From Magnetococcales bacterium (GTDB lineage: Bacteria > Pseudomonadota > Magnetococcia > Magnetococcales > Magnetaquicoccaceae), in contig JADGAR010000005.1 in NCBI GenBank assembly GCA_015231915.1, positions 35,716 through 99,715 of the forward strand: 64,000 nt of DNA, read 5' to 3'. The position numbers were made by a program, and so were the translations under genes. The notes under the pieces were generated by a model that was not told the origin of the DNA, ran no database searches, and saw only the letters and a program-made list of their open reading frames with translations. Of this stretch, positions 1 to 11,761 are shown piece by piece. Positions within the stretch are counted from its first letter, which is position 1. Each line of letters begins with the position of its first letter.

Positions 1-824
1 GTTCCCCAGAGACCCTTGGAGTTGCTTTTCAACTCTCCCGATGACAACCCCGTGATGGGCATGGTGAGGCCAGAGGAGTCCTGGCGACCTTCGCCACCGG
101 GCAACGGCGTGCCCGGCACACTGCCCGGACCTTTTGGGCGCATGCCTTTGCCTGCGGAGGATGCCTGGGAGAGCGCTGCGGAAATGCGCGAAGAAACCAC
201 GGTGGCAACGACTTGTGATGTGGTGCGATTGACCTGTTGCTGCGTGGCGGAACCGGAATCCAGTGTGCCGATGGCGCCAAGGAAATTCAATACGTCCTGC
301 ACGCCGATTTGACGTTCCGTACCGCTGAACAGCGTGGCGCCATTATAGGTCAAGGTGGTGATGTTGGTGCGTGTTGACTGCATCCAACTGGCAGCGTTGG
401 TCGTAAACGTCATGGGCTTGCCTCCCACCATGAAGGTCATGGTCTGGGAATTGCGCATCGCACTCAAATTTTTGTAGCTGCCGCTGTAGATCTCCACGCC
501 AGACACGGTCAACGTGAAGGTGTGATTGGTCTGATCCGGATGAGCGCCAATCTGGTTGATCGGTACACTGCTGGTGAAGGTGAACGGAAACCCAGCAATC
601 GTTCCACTGATGGTCGAACCGCTTTCCAGGGTGGAAGGGAGACTCGGATTGATGCTGTAGGATTGACCGCAAAAGGAGCCGCTCAGGACGGTTGCTGAAT
701 TCGCCAAATACTGTTTTTCAAGAACATTCCAAGTACTGCCAATTTCACAGCCGGCTTGGGCATCGACCAGAGGCAAGAGCAAAGTGGATGCGAAGACAGG
801 AAACAATACATAAGTTTTATTCAC
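1..824 (-). CDS. Partial secreted protein, possible autotransporter-type passenger
   Basis: This frame is absent from the ORF track because it runs off the window edge; I translated it directly. A GTG start is preceded by AAAGGA at good spacing. The first ~25 residues form a signal peptide (MNKTYVLFPVFASTLLLPLV, then a cleavage-like DAQAG). The mature part is rich in Ser, Thr and Gly, looks beta-structured and has two early cysteines. Near the window edge there is a Gly/Pro-rich linker and then LKSNSKGLWG, which resembles the join between an autotransporter passenger and its outer-membrane barrel; the barrel itself would lie outside the window. Export across the inner membrane is well supported, while the autotransporter assignment is inference from that short motif. 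The 109-aa track ORF at 343-672 is an out-of-frame shadow. Confidence 0.6.
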   Translation of the reverse strand, partial: MNKTYVLFPVFASTLLLPLVDAQAGCEIGSTWNVLEKQYLANSATVLSGSFCGQSYSINPSLPSTLESGSTISGTIAGFPFTFTSSVPINQIGAHPDQTNHTFTLTVSGVEIYSGSYKNLSAMRNSQTMTFMVGGKPMTFTTNAASWMQSTRTNITTLTYNGATLFSGTERQIGVQDVLNFLGAIGTLDSGSATQQQVNRTTSQVVATVVSSRISAALSQASSAGKGMRPKGPGSVPGTPLPGGEGRQDSSGLTMPITGLSSGELKSNSKGLWG

Positions 825-874
825 AGAATTTCCTTTTTTGGTTGGCTCACATTATTCACGAACCTTCCGCCCCG

Positions 875-896
875 CAAAGCACGGTTGCCCGCTTTG
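875..896. other. Inverted repeat in the leader of the secreted-protein gene
   Basis: CAAAGC and GCTTTG flank a 10-base GC-rich loop, about 50 bases upstream of the GTG start at 824. No T-run follows on either strand, so it is not a clear terminator. It could be an operator or an RNA structure in the 5' leader. The rest of the 825-975 gap shows nothing else I can name. Confidence 0.35.
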
Positions 897-975
897 GCGA
901 TTGCGTCTCAGAATTATGCACACTCTATCGCAAACAGACGAGCGGGTCAACGGCACGCTGTGTCAACTACAAGAA

Positions 976-3639
976 TTATTCCTGGCCAGCTACATCACCC
1001 GAGACATCCTCCGGCATCCCGAGCGCCCGATTGATCGCGGCATACACCTGGGAGCGCTGAATCGGCTTGGGTAACACATAAAGATCCGGGATGTCGGCAG
1101 TCTTGGCGCGCAGGTCGTCGTTGCCGAACAACAGGATCGGCGGGGTCTCCAGGCCGGGGAAGGTGCGCAGACGACGGGTCTCCTCCTCCCCGCCCGACGG
1201 GGAGAGGGAGCAGTCCAGACAGATGATATCGAAATGGAGCGGCGCGCCATCAGCGCCATTCATGGCATCCGTGGCATGGCACTCCCCAAGCTCGGTGACC
1301 TCCAACTCCCTGGCGAGGAGCAGTTTTTTCAGGATCAAACGGTTGACCGGATGGCGGCCCGCCACCAGCGCCCGGCGGCCCGGCAGGGGGGCGGCATTCG
1401 CGGAGATGCTGCCGTTCTCCTCCTGGGGCATTTCCATGGGAAGGGTAAGCACGAAGATGCTCCCCTCGTTCACCCGGCTGGTCACCCGGATGGTCCCCCC
1501 CATCAGTTCGATGATCCGCTTGGTGATGGCCAACCCCAGCCCGGAACCGCCATAGGCCCGGGACAGCGAGGTGTCGGCCTGGGTGAAAGGATCGAAAATG
1601 GCATGCTGCATCTCTTCCGGGATGCCGATGCCGGTGTCGGCGATGGTGATGAGCAGGGTGCCGGGCGCGGCAGGACGCGGGGCCAGTTCCACGCGCAGGG
1701 AAATGCTCCCCTTGTGGGTGAACTTGATGGCATTGCCCAACAGATGCATCAGGACATGCCGCAGCCGGACCGGATCCCCGACGAGACGCAGGGGCGCGGA
1801 GGGGGTCACCTCGCAGAGGAACTCCAGGGACTTCTCCCTGGCCCGGGCCGCGATGCGCTCCTCGGTCCCCGCCACCAGGGCATGCAGATCGAAGAGCTGC
1901 TTGTCCAGGATGAACTGCTCCGAGTCCAGCCTGGAGATGTCCAGCAGGTCGTCGATCATGGCCGACAGCCGATCCGCACCGCCCAGCAACTCCCTGAGAT
2001 AGCGCCGCTGGGTCTTGTTGAGTTCGCCACTGCTCTTTTCCAGCACCAGATTGGCGCAGCCGATGACGGTGTTCAAAGGGGTGCGCAACTCGTGGCTGAT
2101 GTTGGCCATGAAATCGTTCTTGACGCGGATGGCGGCCTCGGCGGCCTCCCGCGCCTGCTGCAGGGCCGCTTCCAGCTCGATCCGCAGGGAAACGTCCTCC
2201 TTGATCGCCACATAGTGGGTGGTCCCCTGCTCCGGGTCGTGGATCGGGGAGATGGCATTGAGTTCCCAATAGCCGGTGCCGTCCTTGCGCCGGTTGTGCA
2301 ACTGCCCCCGCCACACCTGGCCTGCGGAGATGGTCTCCCACAGGTTCTTGTAGGTGAGCGCAGGGGTGGTGCCCGATTTCAGGAACCCGGAATCACGCCC
2401 GATGCTCTCGTCAGGGGAGTAGCCGGTCAGAATGGTGAATTGCGGATTGACGTACTCGATGCGGCCCTGCTGGTCGGTGATCATGACCGCCGCCGGACTC
2501 TGCTCCACAGCCCGCGACAGCTTGCGGATGGCGATCTCGGCCCGTTTGCGCTCCTCCAGTTCGGTTCTGAGGGAGTCGCGGGTGGAGACGATCTCCCCGG
2601 TCAGACGGATGAAACGGTTGCGCAGCGTCAGGAGTTCGTCCATGCGCGGCTGGCTCTCCTCGCTCCTGGCATCCAGGACGTTTTTGGAAAAATCCATGAT
2701 GTCGCGCGTGATCTGCCCGATGTTGCGGGTGATCCAGTACATGATGATCAGACAGGCGAGAATCAAAACAGCGGCGGTGATGAAGCGTTGCCCCCGCTCG
2801 GCGGCCAGGATGGATTGCACCAGGGATTCCATGGCGCCGATGGGTTCCAGGGTGACCAGTTGCAACAGCAGGTCCGAGGAACCGTAGTCGAAATAGGATT
2901 GTCCGGCGACCAGATGGCGCCCCATGGTCTCGGCGAGGGGCCGCCCGGAGGTGAGGGTGGCAGGCTGATTGTTGGCGATAATTTTCAAATTTTCGCCTTC
3001 GAGCAGTGCGACCAGACCGGTATAACGACCGACCGGCCCCTGGATCCGGGAGAGGAAATCGTCGTTCAGGGGCGCGGCCAGCATCAGGGTGGCGCGCGGT
3101 TCGCCCTGCTTGTCCGGGATCACCTCCGAGGTGATCAGGTAGGGGGCGCCGGCGATGGCGGTCAGGAAGGTCTGATTGTGGCTGAGTTCCATGAGGAGCG
3201 GCGAGGGATCCAGCAACTCCCTGGGGGGCGGCTCCGCCTGCCCCTGGTAGATCTCGCGCACCGTGCCCTCGGCGTCGAGCAGCAGCAGCAGCGGCAGGGG
3301 CGTGAAACCGCGCAGCACCGAGGAGCGGGGCAGCCAGGCGGGGGGACGGTCATGGCGCGCCACCTTGCCGCTGACATCCACCGGCTCCCAGTGATCGAGA
3401 TAATCGAGGAAATTCTTCTGCGAGGCCAGCAACCGGACGGATTGGTGATAGGCGCGGATGTGGTTGTCGAAGAGGATCCGATTGGCGGCGGCCTTTTCGC
3501 CCAGCATGACGGTGAATCGTTCCTGGAAAATGGCACGCAGGTGACTGGTCTGGATGGTGTCCAGCAGACTCCAGGTGGCGGAGGCGACCAGCACGGTGGC
3601 CAGCAGCGCCTTGAGGGTCAGGGGGATTCGAGCGAGCAT
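976..3639 (-). CDS. Hybrid sensor histidine kinase with PAS domain and degenerate receiver
   Basis: This membrane-bound two-component sensor has 887 aa. Membrane segments lie at about residues 8-26 and 284-304, with a large periplasmic sensing region between them. A PAS domain follows at ~375-490. The HisKA domain carries the H-box NISHELRTPLN with phospho-acceptor His516. The HATPase has N-box Asn636 and the G-boxes DTGIGIP and GGSGLGLAI. The C-terminal receiver (~755-880) keeps the acceptor-like Asp809 (CLDCS) and the LPKP lysine. The usual acidic pair after strand 1 is replaced by GRH in LVAGRHPVNRL, so the receiver is probably phosphorylated poorly or not at all. A partner response regulator is not adjacent. 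A hairpin separates the gene from the upstream GTPase. The signal sensed is unknown. Confidence 0.9.
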   Translation of the reverse strand: MLARIPLTLKALLATVLVASATWSLLDTIQTSHLRAIFQERFTVMLGEKAAANRILFDNHIRAYHQSVRLLASQKNFLDYLDHWEPVDVSGKVARHDRPPAWLPRSSVLRGFTPLPLLLLLDAEGTVREIYQGQAEPPPRELLDPSPLLMELSHNQTFLTAIAGAPYLITSEVIPDKQGEPRATLMLAAPLNDDFLSRIQGPVGRYTGLVALLEGENLKIIANNQPATLTSGRPLAETMGRHLVAGQSYFDYGSSDLLLQLVTLEPIGAMESLVQSILAAERGQRFITAAVLILACLIIMYWITRNIGQITRDIMDFSKNVLDARSEESQPRMDELLTLRNRFIRLTGEIVSTRDSLRTELEERKRAEIAIRKLSRAVEQSPAAVMITDQQGRIEYVNPQFTILTGYSPDESIGRDSGFLKSGTTPALTYKNLWETISAGQVWRGQLHNRRKDGTGYWELNAISPIHDPEQGTTHYVAIKEDVSLRIELEAALQQAREAAEAAIRVKNDFMANISHELRTPLNTVIGCANLVLEKSSGELNKTQRRYLRELLGGADRLSAMIDDLLDISRLDSEQFILDKQLFDLHALVAGTEERIAARAREKSLEFLCEVTPSAPLRLVGDPVRLRHVLMHLLGNAIKFTHKGSISLRVELAPRPAAPGTLLITIADTGIGIPEEMQHAIFDPFTQADTSLSRAYGGSGLGLAITKRIIELMGGTIRVTSRVNEGSIFVLTLPMEMPQEENGSISANAAPLPGRRALVAGRHPVNRLILKKLLLARELEVTELGECHATDAMNGADGAPLHFDIICLDCSLSPSGGEEETRRLRTFPGLETPPILLFGNDDLRAKTADIPDLYVLPKPIQRSQVYAAINRALGMPEDVSGDVAGQE

Positions 3640-3650
3640 CCGGGGGCCTG

Positions 3651-3684
3651 TTCAAAAGGCCGCCGGGAGCGACTCCCGGCGGCC
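3651..3684 (-). terminator. Hairpin terminator between the GTPase and the kinase
   Basis: A perfect 12-bp stem (GGCCGCCGGGAG, CGA loop, CTCCCGGCGGCC) is followed on the minus strand by TTTTGAA. It sits just after the stop codon of the GTPase gene. The T-run is short, so some read-through into the kinase gene is likely. Confidence 0.6.
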
Positions 3685-3692
3685 AGGGGCGG

Positions 3693-5174
3693 TCAATCCA
3701 CTTCCAGCTGGATCTTGGGGTTGGGGGCATCCTCGCGGCCCGACGGATTGGTGAACTGGTCGTTGAGATTCTGGACATACTGATCGGTCATCTTGAGGAC
3801 CCGCTCCACCCGCATTTTGGCCAGGTTGCCCCATCCCGCCGGATGGGTGTTGAGCAGGAGACGCAAGGGATGGGTGTTCTTCCGGAAGGCGTTCCTGACG
3901 TATTCGAGCAGATCCGGCTCCGTGATCTCCTTGTGCAGCCGCTTGAGAATCAGCCCGGCGGTGAGCTTGCGCAGCATGAAATGGACGAATCCGACGCCGG
4001 AGACCACCACCACCGCCGCAATGGCGGCAAGGATCTGCACCCATTGCTCCTTGGCCAGCCAGGTGTCGAGCGAGAACCAGGAGGCCACCGGATAACCGGC
4101 CATCATCAGCCCTCCCACCCCGGCGGCAAGCACCAGCAACAGGATGCCGTCCAGAATGAGGGTATGCTTGCGCCAGCGCTTGAGCAGCCCGGTGAGAATG
4201 GGAGGGGTCTGGGTGCCGATGAGCTTGGCGGTATGCTCCAGGACGCCGATGATCCGGTAGGCCCGCTCCACTTCGACCCGGCGGATCCGCTCGTCGATGT
4301 CGTGCATGTCCTCGGCGCGCTTGTTGTGATAGCGGATACGCAGGGTCTCGTCCTCGATGGGATGGGCAGCGTCGAGGTTGAAAATCTGGTAAAAACGGCC
4401 TGCGGTCAGACCGCACTGGGCCAGGGCACGCTGCCAGGCGGCGGTAACGTCCTCCAGATTGTCCTCCCGCACGGTGCAGTCCACCTGGTTGAGGATGAAG
4501 AGGAATTTATTGGAGTCGGAGCGATTGATGGTATTCTTCACCAGGTGATCCAGGGTATCCTTCATGGCGCCGGGTTCCGGGTGGCGGGCATCGAAGAAAA
4601 CCAGCACCAGATCCGCGAGGGTCATGATATGGTCCGTGATCCGCAGGGTGGAGGTGCGCTGGGCGTCGGCATCGAAACCGGGAGAGTCGATGAGGATCTT
4701 GCCCAGGAGCTTGTCGGTGGGGCAGGTCTTGAGTTGAAGATAGGCGTCGATCCGCTTCCCCTCGCCCTGGACCACGTGTTCGATCTGGCGGCTGATCTGG
4801 TAGAAGGGAAAACGGGGATCCGCGTCCAGGGCCAGACCCGGCAGGGTACGGACCTTGTCCTCCTTGCTGAAACAGATGACCGTGAACTTGTCGTCCACCG
4901 CCTGATTGCCGGTGCGTTGCAGCTTTTGACCGAGAAAACTGTTGATGAAGGTCGATTTGCCGGAGGAAAAGGTGCCCAATACCGCAATCAGCGGCCACCA
5001 GGGTACCCGGGTGGCGAAGGAGTCGTCCCGACTGAGCACCCCCATGCGGTAAGCGACCCGATCCAGTTCCCGGAAACTCTGCACGACCTGCAACAGGACG
5101 GGATTTTCCTGTTTGAGGTGCTTTTCAAGGCTGTTGAGGCGTCTGTCGATCTGGCTGCTGGCACTGTTGAACAT
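3693..5174 (-). CDS. Dynamin-like membrane-associated GTPase
   Basis: This 493-aa protein has a dynamin/EHD-style large GTPase domain: P-loop GTFSSGKST near residue 67, the DSPG G3 motif and NQVD as G4. The GTPase domain is followed by an alpha-helical region and two membrane segments (~335-355 and 385-405), then a basic C-terminal tail. Bacterial dynamin-like proteins act in membrane remodelling, fusion or repair; the role here is not shown by context. The start is supported by GGAG seven bases upstream of ATG. The gene is transcribed divergently from gltA with ~150 bp between them. A hairpin follows its stop codon. Confidence 0.75.
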   Translation of the reverse strand: MFNSASSQIDRRLNSLEKHLKQENPVLLQVVQSFRELDRVAYRMGVLSRDDSFATRVPWWPLIAVLGTFSSGKSTFINSFLGQKLQRTGNQAVDDKFTVICFSKEDKVRTLPGLALDADPRFPFYQISRQIEHVVQGEGKRIDAYLQLKTCPTDKLLGKILIDSPGFDADAQRTSTLRITDHIMTLADLVLVFFDARHPEPGAMKDTLDHLVKNTINRSDSNKFLFILNQVDCTVREDNLEDVTAAWQRALAQCGLTAGRFYQIFNLDAAHPIEDETLRIRYHNKRAEDMHDIDERIRRVEVERAYRIIGVLEHTAKLIGTQTPPILTGLLKRWRKHTLILDGILLLVLAAGVGGLMMAGYPVASWFSLDTWLAKEQWVQILAAIAAVVVVSGVGFVHFMLRKLTAGLILKRLHKEITEPDLLEYVRNAFRKNTHPLRLLLNTHPAGWGNLAKMRVERVLKMTDQYVQNLNDQFTNPSGREDAPNPKIQLEVD

Positions 5175-5322
5175 GCGATCACTCCGGGCTTTTCAATAAA
5201 AGTTACACCAAAGGGTCCGATCTCTGGTAAGATGATGCGGGACCCAGCAATCCAAGGCATACGAATGACTGGTTCGGTCTCATCCCCTGCAACCGTTTTA
5301 GACCAAAACAAGGAGAGATGCT

Positions 5323-6618
<1,296 letters not shown>

Positions 6619-6640
6619 CCCCCATTCCATTCCTCCCCGG

Positions 6641-6669
6641 TTGACAGGATCCGGAGGGAACTTCATAGT
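6641..6669 (+). promoter_or_regulatory. Putative sigma-70 promoter of the ilv genes
   Basis: A consensus TTGACA at 6641-6646 is followed after 17 bases by CATAGT, a 4/6 match to the -10 box. It lies ~75 bp upstream of the ilvB start. The promoter overlaps the 6651-6678 hairpin, so the hairpin could act as an operator-like element or terminate gltA transcripts. Confidence 0.45.
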
Positions 6670-6678
6670 TCCCTCCGG
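6651..6678 (+). terminator. Hairpin after gltA
   Basis: CCGGAGGGAACT and AGTTCCCTCCGG form a perfect 12-bp stem around a TCAT loop. No T-run follows, so intrinsic termination is uncertain. It is the only candidate terminator between gltA and ilvB. Confidence 0.45.
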
Positions 6679-6741
6679 GGTCGTATTCGGCAATGCCAAT
6701 GGGAAAGATGGTCTCATCAATGCTTCGGGAGTGAACCACAC

Positions 6742-8439
6742 GTGAAACTGACTGGCGCGCAAATCGTCATTCAAACCCTGCTGGATCTGGGGGTCGATAC
6801 CCTGTTCGGCTACCCTGGCGGGACTGTTCTGTACATTTATGACGAAATCTACAAGGCCAAAGGCCGACTCAACCATATCCTCACCCGGCACGAACAGGGC
6901 GCGGTACATGCTGCCGACGGTTACGCACGGGCCACCGGACGGGTGGGGGTGGCCATCGTCACCTCCGGACCGGGGGCCACCAACGCCGTGACCGGATTGG
7001 CCACGGCCCACATGGACTCCATTCCGCTGCTGTGCATCTCCGGTCAGGTGCCGGTGCCCCTGATCGGCAACGACGCCTTCCAGGAGGCGGATACCGTGGG
7101 GATCACCCGCTCCTGCACCAAACACAACTTCCTGGTGCGGGACGTGGCGGACCTGGCCCGGGTGCTGCGGGAGGCCCATTACATCGCACGCACCGGACGC
7201 CCGGGACCGGTGCTGGTGGACATCCCCAAAGACGTGACCGCAGCCACGACCGAATACGTCCATACCACCGCCGAACCGAAGATCCGCTCCTACAAGCCGA
7301 CCCTGATCGGCCACGCCGGGCAGATCCGCAAGGCGGCCAGGCTGATCCAGCAGGCCAAAAAGCCGGTGCTGTACGTGGGGGGGGGCGCGGTCTCGGCGAA
7401 TGCGTCCGAGGAACTTTGGCAACTGGTGCAGGCGCTCCATTTCCCGGTGACCAACACCCTGATGGGACTCGGCTCCTTTCCGGCGGCGGACGGACGCTTC
7501 ATCGGCATGCTGGGGATGCACGGGACCTTCGAGGCCAACATGGCGGTCTCCCACTGCGACCTGCTGGTGGCCATCGGCGCCCGCTTCGACGACCGGGTGA
7601 CCGGCAAGATCTCTGCCTTCGCCCCGCACGCCACCATCATCCACATCGACGTGGACCCCACCTCCATCTCCAAGAACGTCAAGGTGGACCTGCCCATCGT
7701 GGGGGATGTCAGGCATGTGCTGCGGCAACTCAACGAGTTGATCCTGAACCGGGAGTATCTCGCCGAAACCCCTGACCTGATCCCCTGGTGGGACGAGATC
7801 GAAACCTGGCGCAAAAAGAACAGCCTGCGCTATACCCAGGGTTCGGAGATCATCGAGCCGCAGTACGTCCTGGAGTGCCTGTGCACCCTGACCAAAGGCG
7901 AGTCGATCGTGGCCACGGACGTGGGGCAACACCAGATGTGGACCGCGCAGTTCTACGGCTTCCAAAAGCCCCGCCGCTGGCTCACCTCCGGCGGACTGGG
8001 GACCATGGGTTACGGCCTGCCTGCGGCCATGGGGGCACAGGTGGCCCATCCGCAAGCGCAAGTGGTGTTGATCACCGGAGAAGGCTCCATCCAGATGAAC
8101 ATTCAGGAGTTCGCCACCTGCCGGCAGTACGGACTGCCGGTCAAGGTGGTGATCCTCAACAACGGCTATCTGGGCATGGTGCGGCAGTGGCAGCAGTTCT
8201 TCTACGAGGGGCGCTACGCCGAATCGAACATGTCGGTCACCCCGGACTTCATCAAGCTGGCGGAGGCGTATGGCGCCCTGGGGCTGCGCGCCGACCGGGC
8301 CGCCGACGTGATGAAGACCCTGGAACAGGGACTGGCGCATCCGGGGACCGTGATCATGGATTTCCATGTCAACCGGGAGGCCAATGTCTATCCCATGGTC
8401 CCGGCGGGCGCGGGACTGAGCGAGATGATTCTGATTTAG
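6742..8439 (+). CDS. ilvB: Acetolactate synthase, large (catalytic) subunit
   Basis: The ThDP-dependent catalytic subunit makes acetolactate or acetohydroxybutyrate from pyruvate, the first step to valine, leucine and isoleucine. The 565 aa contain the N-terminal ThDP-binding region with the catalytic glutamate ([17 protein letters not shown]), the central FAD-binding domain, and the C-terminal ThDP motif (GEGSIQMN to [13 protein letters not shown]). The usual GDG of that motif is GEG here, a variant I recall in other proteobacterial homologues. Translation starts at GTG with only a weak Shine-Dalgarno sequence. The stop is nine bases before ilvH, so the subunits are made from one transcript. 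Confidence 0.96.
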   Translation: MKLTGAQIVIQTLLDLGVDTLFGYPGGTVLYIYDEIYKAKGRLNHILTRHEQGAVHAADGYARATGRVGVAIVTSGPGATNAVTGLATAHMDSIPLLCISGQVPVPLIGNDAFQEADTVGITRSCTKHNFLVRDVADLARVLREAHYIARTGRPGPVLVDIPKDVTAATTEYVHTTAEPKIRSYKPTLIGHAGQIRKAARLIQQAKKPVLYVGGGAVSANASEELWQLVQALHFPVTNTLMGLGSFPAADGRFIGMLGMHGTFEANMAVSHCDLLVAIGARFDDRVTGKISAFAPHATIIHIDVDPTSISKNVKVDLPIVGDVRHVLRQLNELILNREYLAETPDLIPWWDEIETWRKKNSLRYTQGSEIIEPQYVLECLCTLTKGESIVATDVGQHQMWTAQFYGFQKPRRWLTSGGLGTMGYGLPAAMGAQVAHPQAQVVLITGEGSIQMNIQEFATCRQYGLPVKVVILNNGYLGMVRQWQQFFYEGRYAESNMSVTPDFIKLAEAYGALGLRADRAADVMKTLEQGLAHPGTVIMDFHVNREANVYPMVPAGAGLSEMILI

Positions 8440-8448
8440 GAGGACGGT

Positions 8449-10015
<1,567 letters not shown>

Positions 10016-10032
10016 CATGGGAGCGTAACGCC

Positions 10033-10230
10033 ATGACGGATACCACTCGCACGCTGCCTCGACCCGTGGGTGAGGCAGTCCCCCCACTGACGGACGAGCA
10101 GATGTGCGCGGCCTTGCAGGAAGGGCAGGCATTGAGCAAAAGGATGGCGGATTGTTTCCGGAAAACGGTCACCATTACCGACAAGGAGCTTTCTTTCCGT
10201 TTTGTCAATCATCCTGTTCCCGGCGCTTGA
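10033..10230 (+). CDS. Small protein of unknown function preceding the peptidase gene
   Basis: A 65-aa ORF (MTDTTRTLPRPVGEAVPPLT onward) hidden in the tail of a longer shadow ORF. GGGAG lies ~10 bases before the ATG. It starts 17 bases after ilvC and stops nine bases before the peptidase gene, so it looks like an operon member. It has no signal peptide or membrane segment, and I do not recognise the family. Pairing with a cysteine peptidase makes a substrate, inhibitor or adaptor role possible, but that is inference only. Confidence 0.5.
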   Translation: MTDTTRTLPRPVGEAVPPLTDEQMCAALQEGQALSKRMADCFRKTVTITDKELSFRFVNHPVPGA

Positions 10231-10239
10231 TGGCTGCCC

Positions 10240-11742
10240 ATGACGAGTCGGCTACAGAGGGGTATCAACAACCAAATCCAGGTTTATCGATTCCAGGACT
10301 GGGATCAATTCTGGGGAACTGTCGCCACATGTAGTGCCGATCATCAATGTACGCAGGTGCAATACCTCGGTCGTTATCTGCGGATGATGAAGGCAGAGAC
10401 GCTGGTCGTCGAGTCTCACTATATTGATCGGCACTACATGGATGAATTCGCCTCGTATTATGCCCGCAAGCGGGGAGCACCCCCCAATTATTGCCAGCGC
10501 GTCCATCTTTTTTCCGAAACCATGGAGGGAGAGAGATCATTCGACGATCGGTTACGAGAGGCTGCAAGTGATGAAAAAGGGCTGGAGCGTGTTCAGCAGG
10601 AACTGAACGATTGCTATCTTGGATATATCGTCATTCGCCCCGTGGACAATGCGCCCATCGGTCGGACAGTACTTCGTCCGTGGCATGACAAACCGGAGCG
10701 TCATTTTCCCACCAGTGTGGAATATGTCGTCCATTTGGCTGGATTACGACTGAAGATCAACGGGCTGGCCTTTCAGCAGCAAGACCAGGCGGTTGCCGCG
10801 TGCGCCACGACGGCAGTTTGGTCGGCATTGCAATGTATTTGCCGACGGGATGGAGGGCATGCCCCCACCCCCTCTGCCATTACCGAGGCAGCAGTACGGC
10901 ATTTGCTGGTTGGAGGACGACCCTACCCTTCTGAAGGGTTGACCGTGGAGCAGATATCCGAATCCTTGCGGCAATACGGCTATGCACCGGTCTTGTTTCG
11001 TGTGGCCGATCCTCCGCAAGAATTTCAATTTTTACTGAATATTTATCTGCGTTCCGGTATCCCAGTCATTTTGGGGCTGCACAAAACCGGCGACAACCAT
11101 ATTGGACATGCCGTCACTGTGGTCGGATACGAAGCAAAGGGAGAATTCCTGGGTTTGGGACAGATCAATGCCGATTTCATGAACGTCGTGAGCGCCAATT
11201 TGGCCTCCGACAAGATCTACATTCATGATGACCGCTTGGGTCCTTACGCCAGAGCCAGATTACAGGTGACTGACAAAGACTTGGCACTGACCATGGAATT
11301 GCCCAATGGTGCAGATGAAAGCTGGAAGATTGGTATTGGTATCGTGCCGTTGTATGAAAAAATGCGCGCAACTGGCGAAGAATTATTCAAGGAAGCGGCA
11401 GGCAGGGGTTTGCCATTCATCAAACTCATTACCGTTCCCAAAAGTACACCAATTGGTCTAACGCTATTTTTCCAACGAGCCGGGGAATATCAGCAATCTC
11501 TTTTCCGCTCCGCGCTCGATGCGGAACGTCTGACCCGCTTTCAAAAAAATGCCGCCTTGAGTCGGTATGTAGGGATTGCGAGATGGAGCGTGAATGGCAG
11601 GACAATCATGGATACGGCATGGGACACGACGGACAGAATCAAAATATCCGGGGGTTCGTTCATCGGTGCAGTGTGTTATGATGCTGTCCATTACAAACAT
11701 GCAGACTGGTTGGCGGATCACTGGAACGGCATTGCCGGATAA
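10240..11742 (+). CDS. Papain-like (C39-like) cysteine peptidase of unknown role
   Basis: This 500-aa protein has no signal peptide. Residues ~175-335 carry a papain-fold peptidase pattern: Gln-rich QQQDQAVAAC with candidate nucleophile Cys188, then IGHAVTVVGYE with His290, then YIHDD with Asp330/331. This matches the Gln-Cys-His-Asp order of C39-type and bacterial papain-like enzymes. The N-terminal ~170 residues (VVESHYIDRHYMDEF region) and the C-terminal ~160 residues are not recognised. The DNA is visibly less GC-rich than ilvC and psd on either side, consistent with acquisition. The fold assignment is moderate, and the substrate is unknown. Confidence 0.6.
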   Translation: MTSRLQRGINNQIQVYRFQDWDQFWGTVATCSADHQCTQVQYLGRYLRMMKAETLVVESHYIDRHYMDEFASYYARKRGAPPNYCQRVHLFSETMEGERSFDDRLREAASDEKGLERVQQELNDCYLGYIVIRPVDNAPIGRTVLRPWHDKPERHFPTSVEYVVHLAGLRLKINGLAFQQQDQAVAACATTAVWSALQCICRRDGGHAPTPSAITEAAVRHLLVGGRPYPSEGLTVEQISESLRQYGYAPVLFRVADPPQEFQFLLNIYLRSGIPVILGLHKTGDNHIGHAVTVVGYEAKGEFLGLGQINADFMNVVSANLASDKIYIHDDRLGPYARARLQVTDKDLALTMELPNGADESWKIGIGIVPLYEKMRATGEELFKEAAGRGLPFIKLITVPKSTPIGLTLFFQRAGEYQQSLFRSALDAERLTRFQKNAALSRYVGIARWSVNGRTIMDTAWDTTDRIKISGGSFIGAVCYDAVHYKHADWLADHWNGIAG

Positions 11743-11761
11743 CGACAGGAGAACAAAATCA

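Noticed and set aside
860-900. Possible GEMM-type c-di-GMP riboswitch
   Set aside because: CGCAAAGC-like strings occur, but the paired GEMM core and GNRA/receptor pattern are not complete on either strand.
1234-3783. 849-aa plus-strand ORF
   Set aside because: Shadow of the histidine kinase, with Gly/Gln/His-rich composition typical of antisense frames in GC-rich DNA.
6651-6741. Leader-peptide attenuator for ilv
   Set aside because: No short ORF rich in Leu, Val or Ile codons and no alternative hairpins with a T-run.
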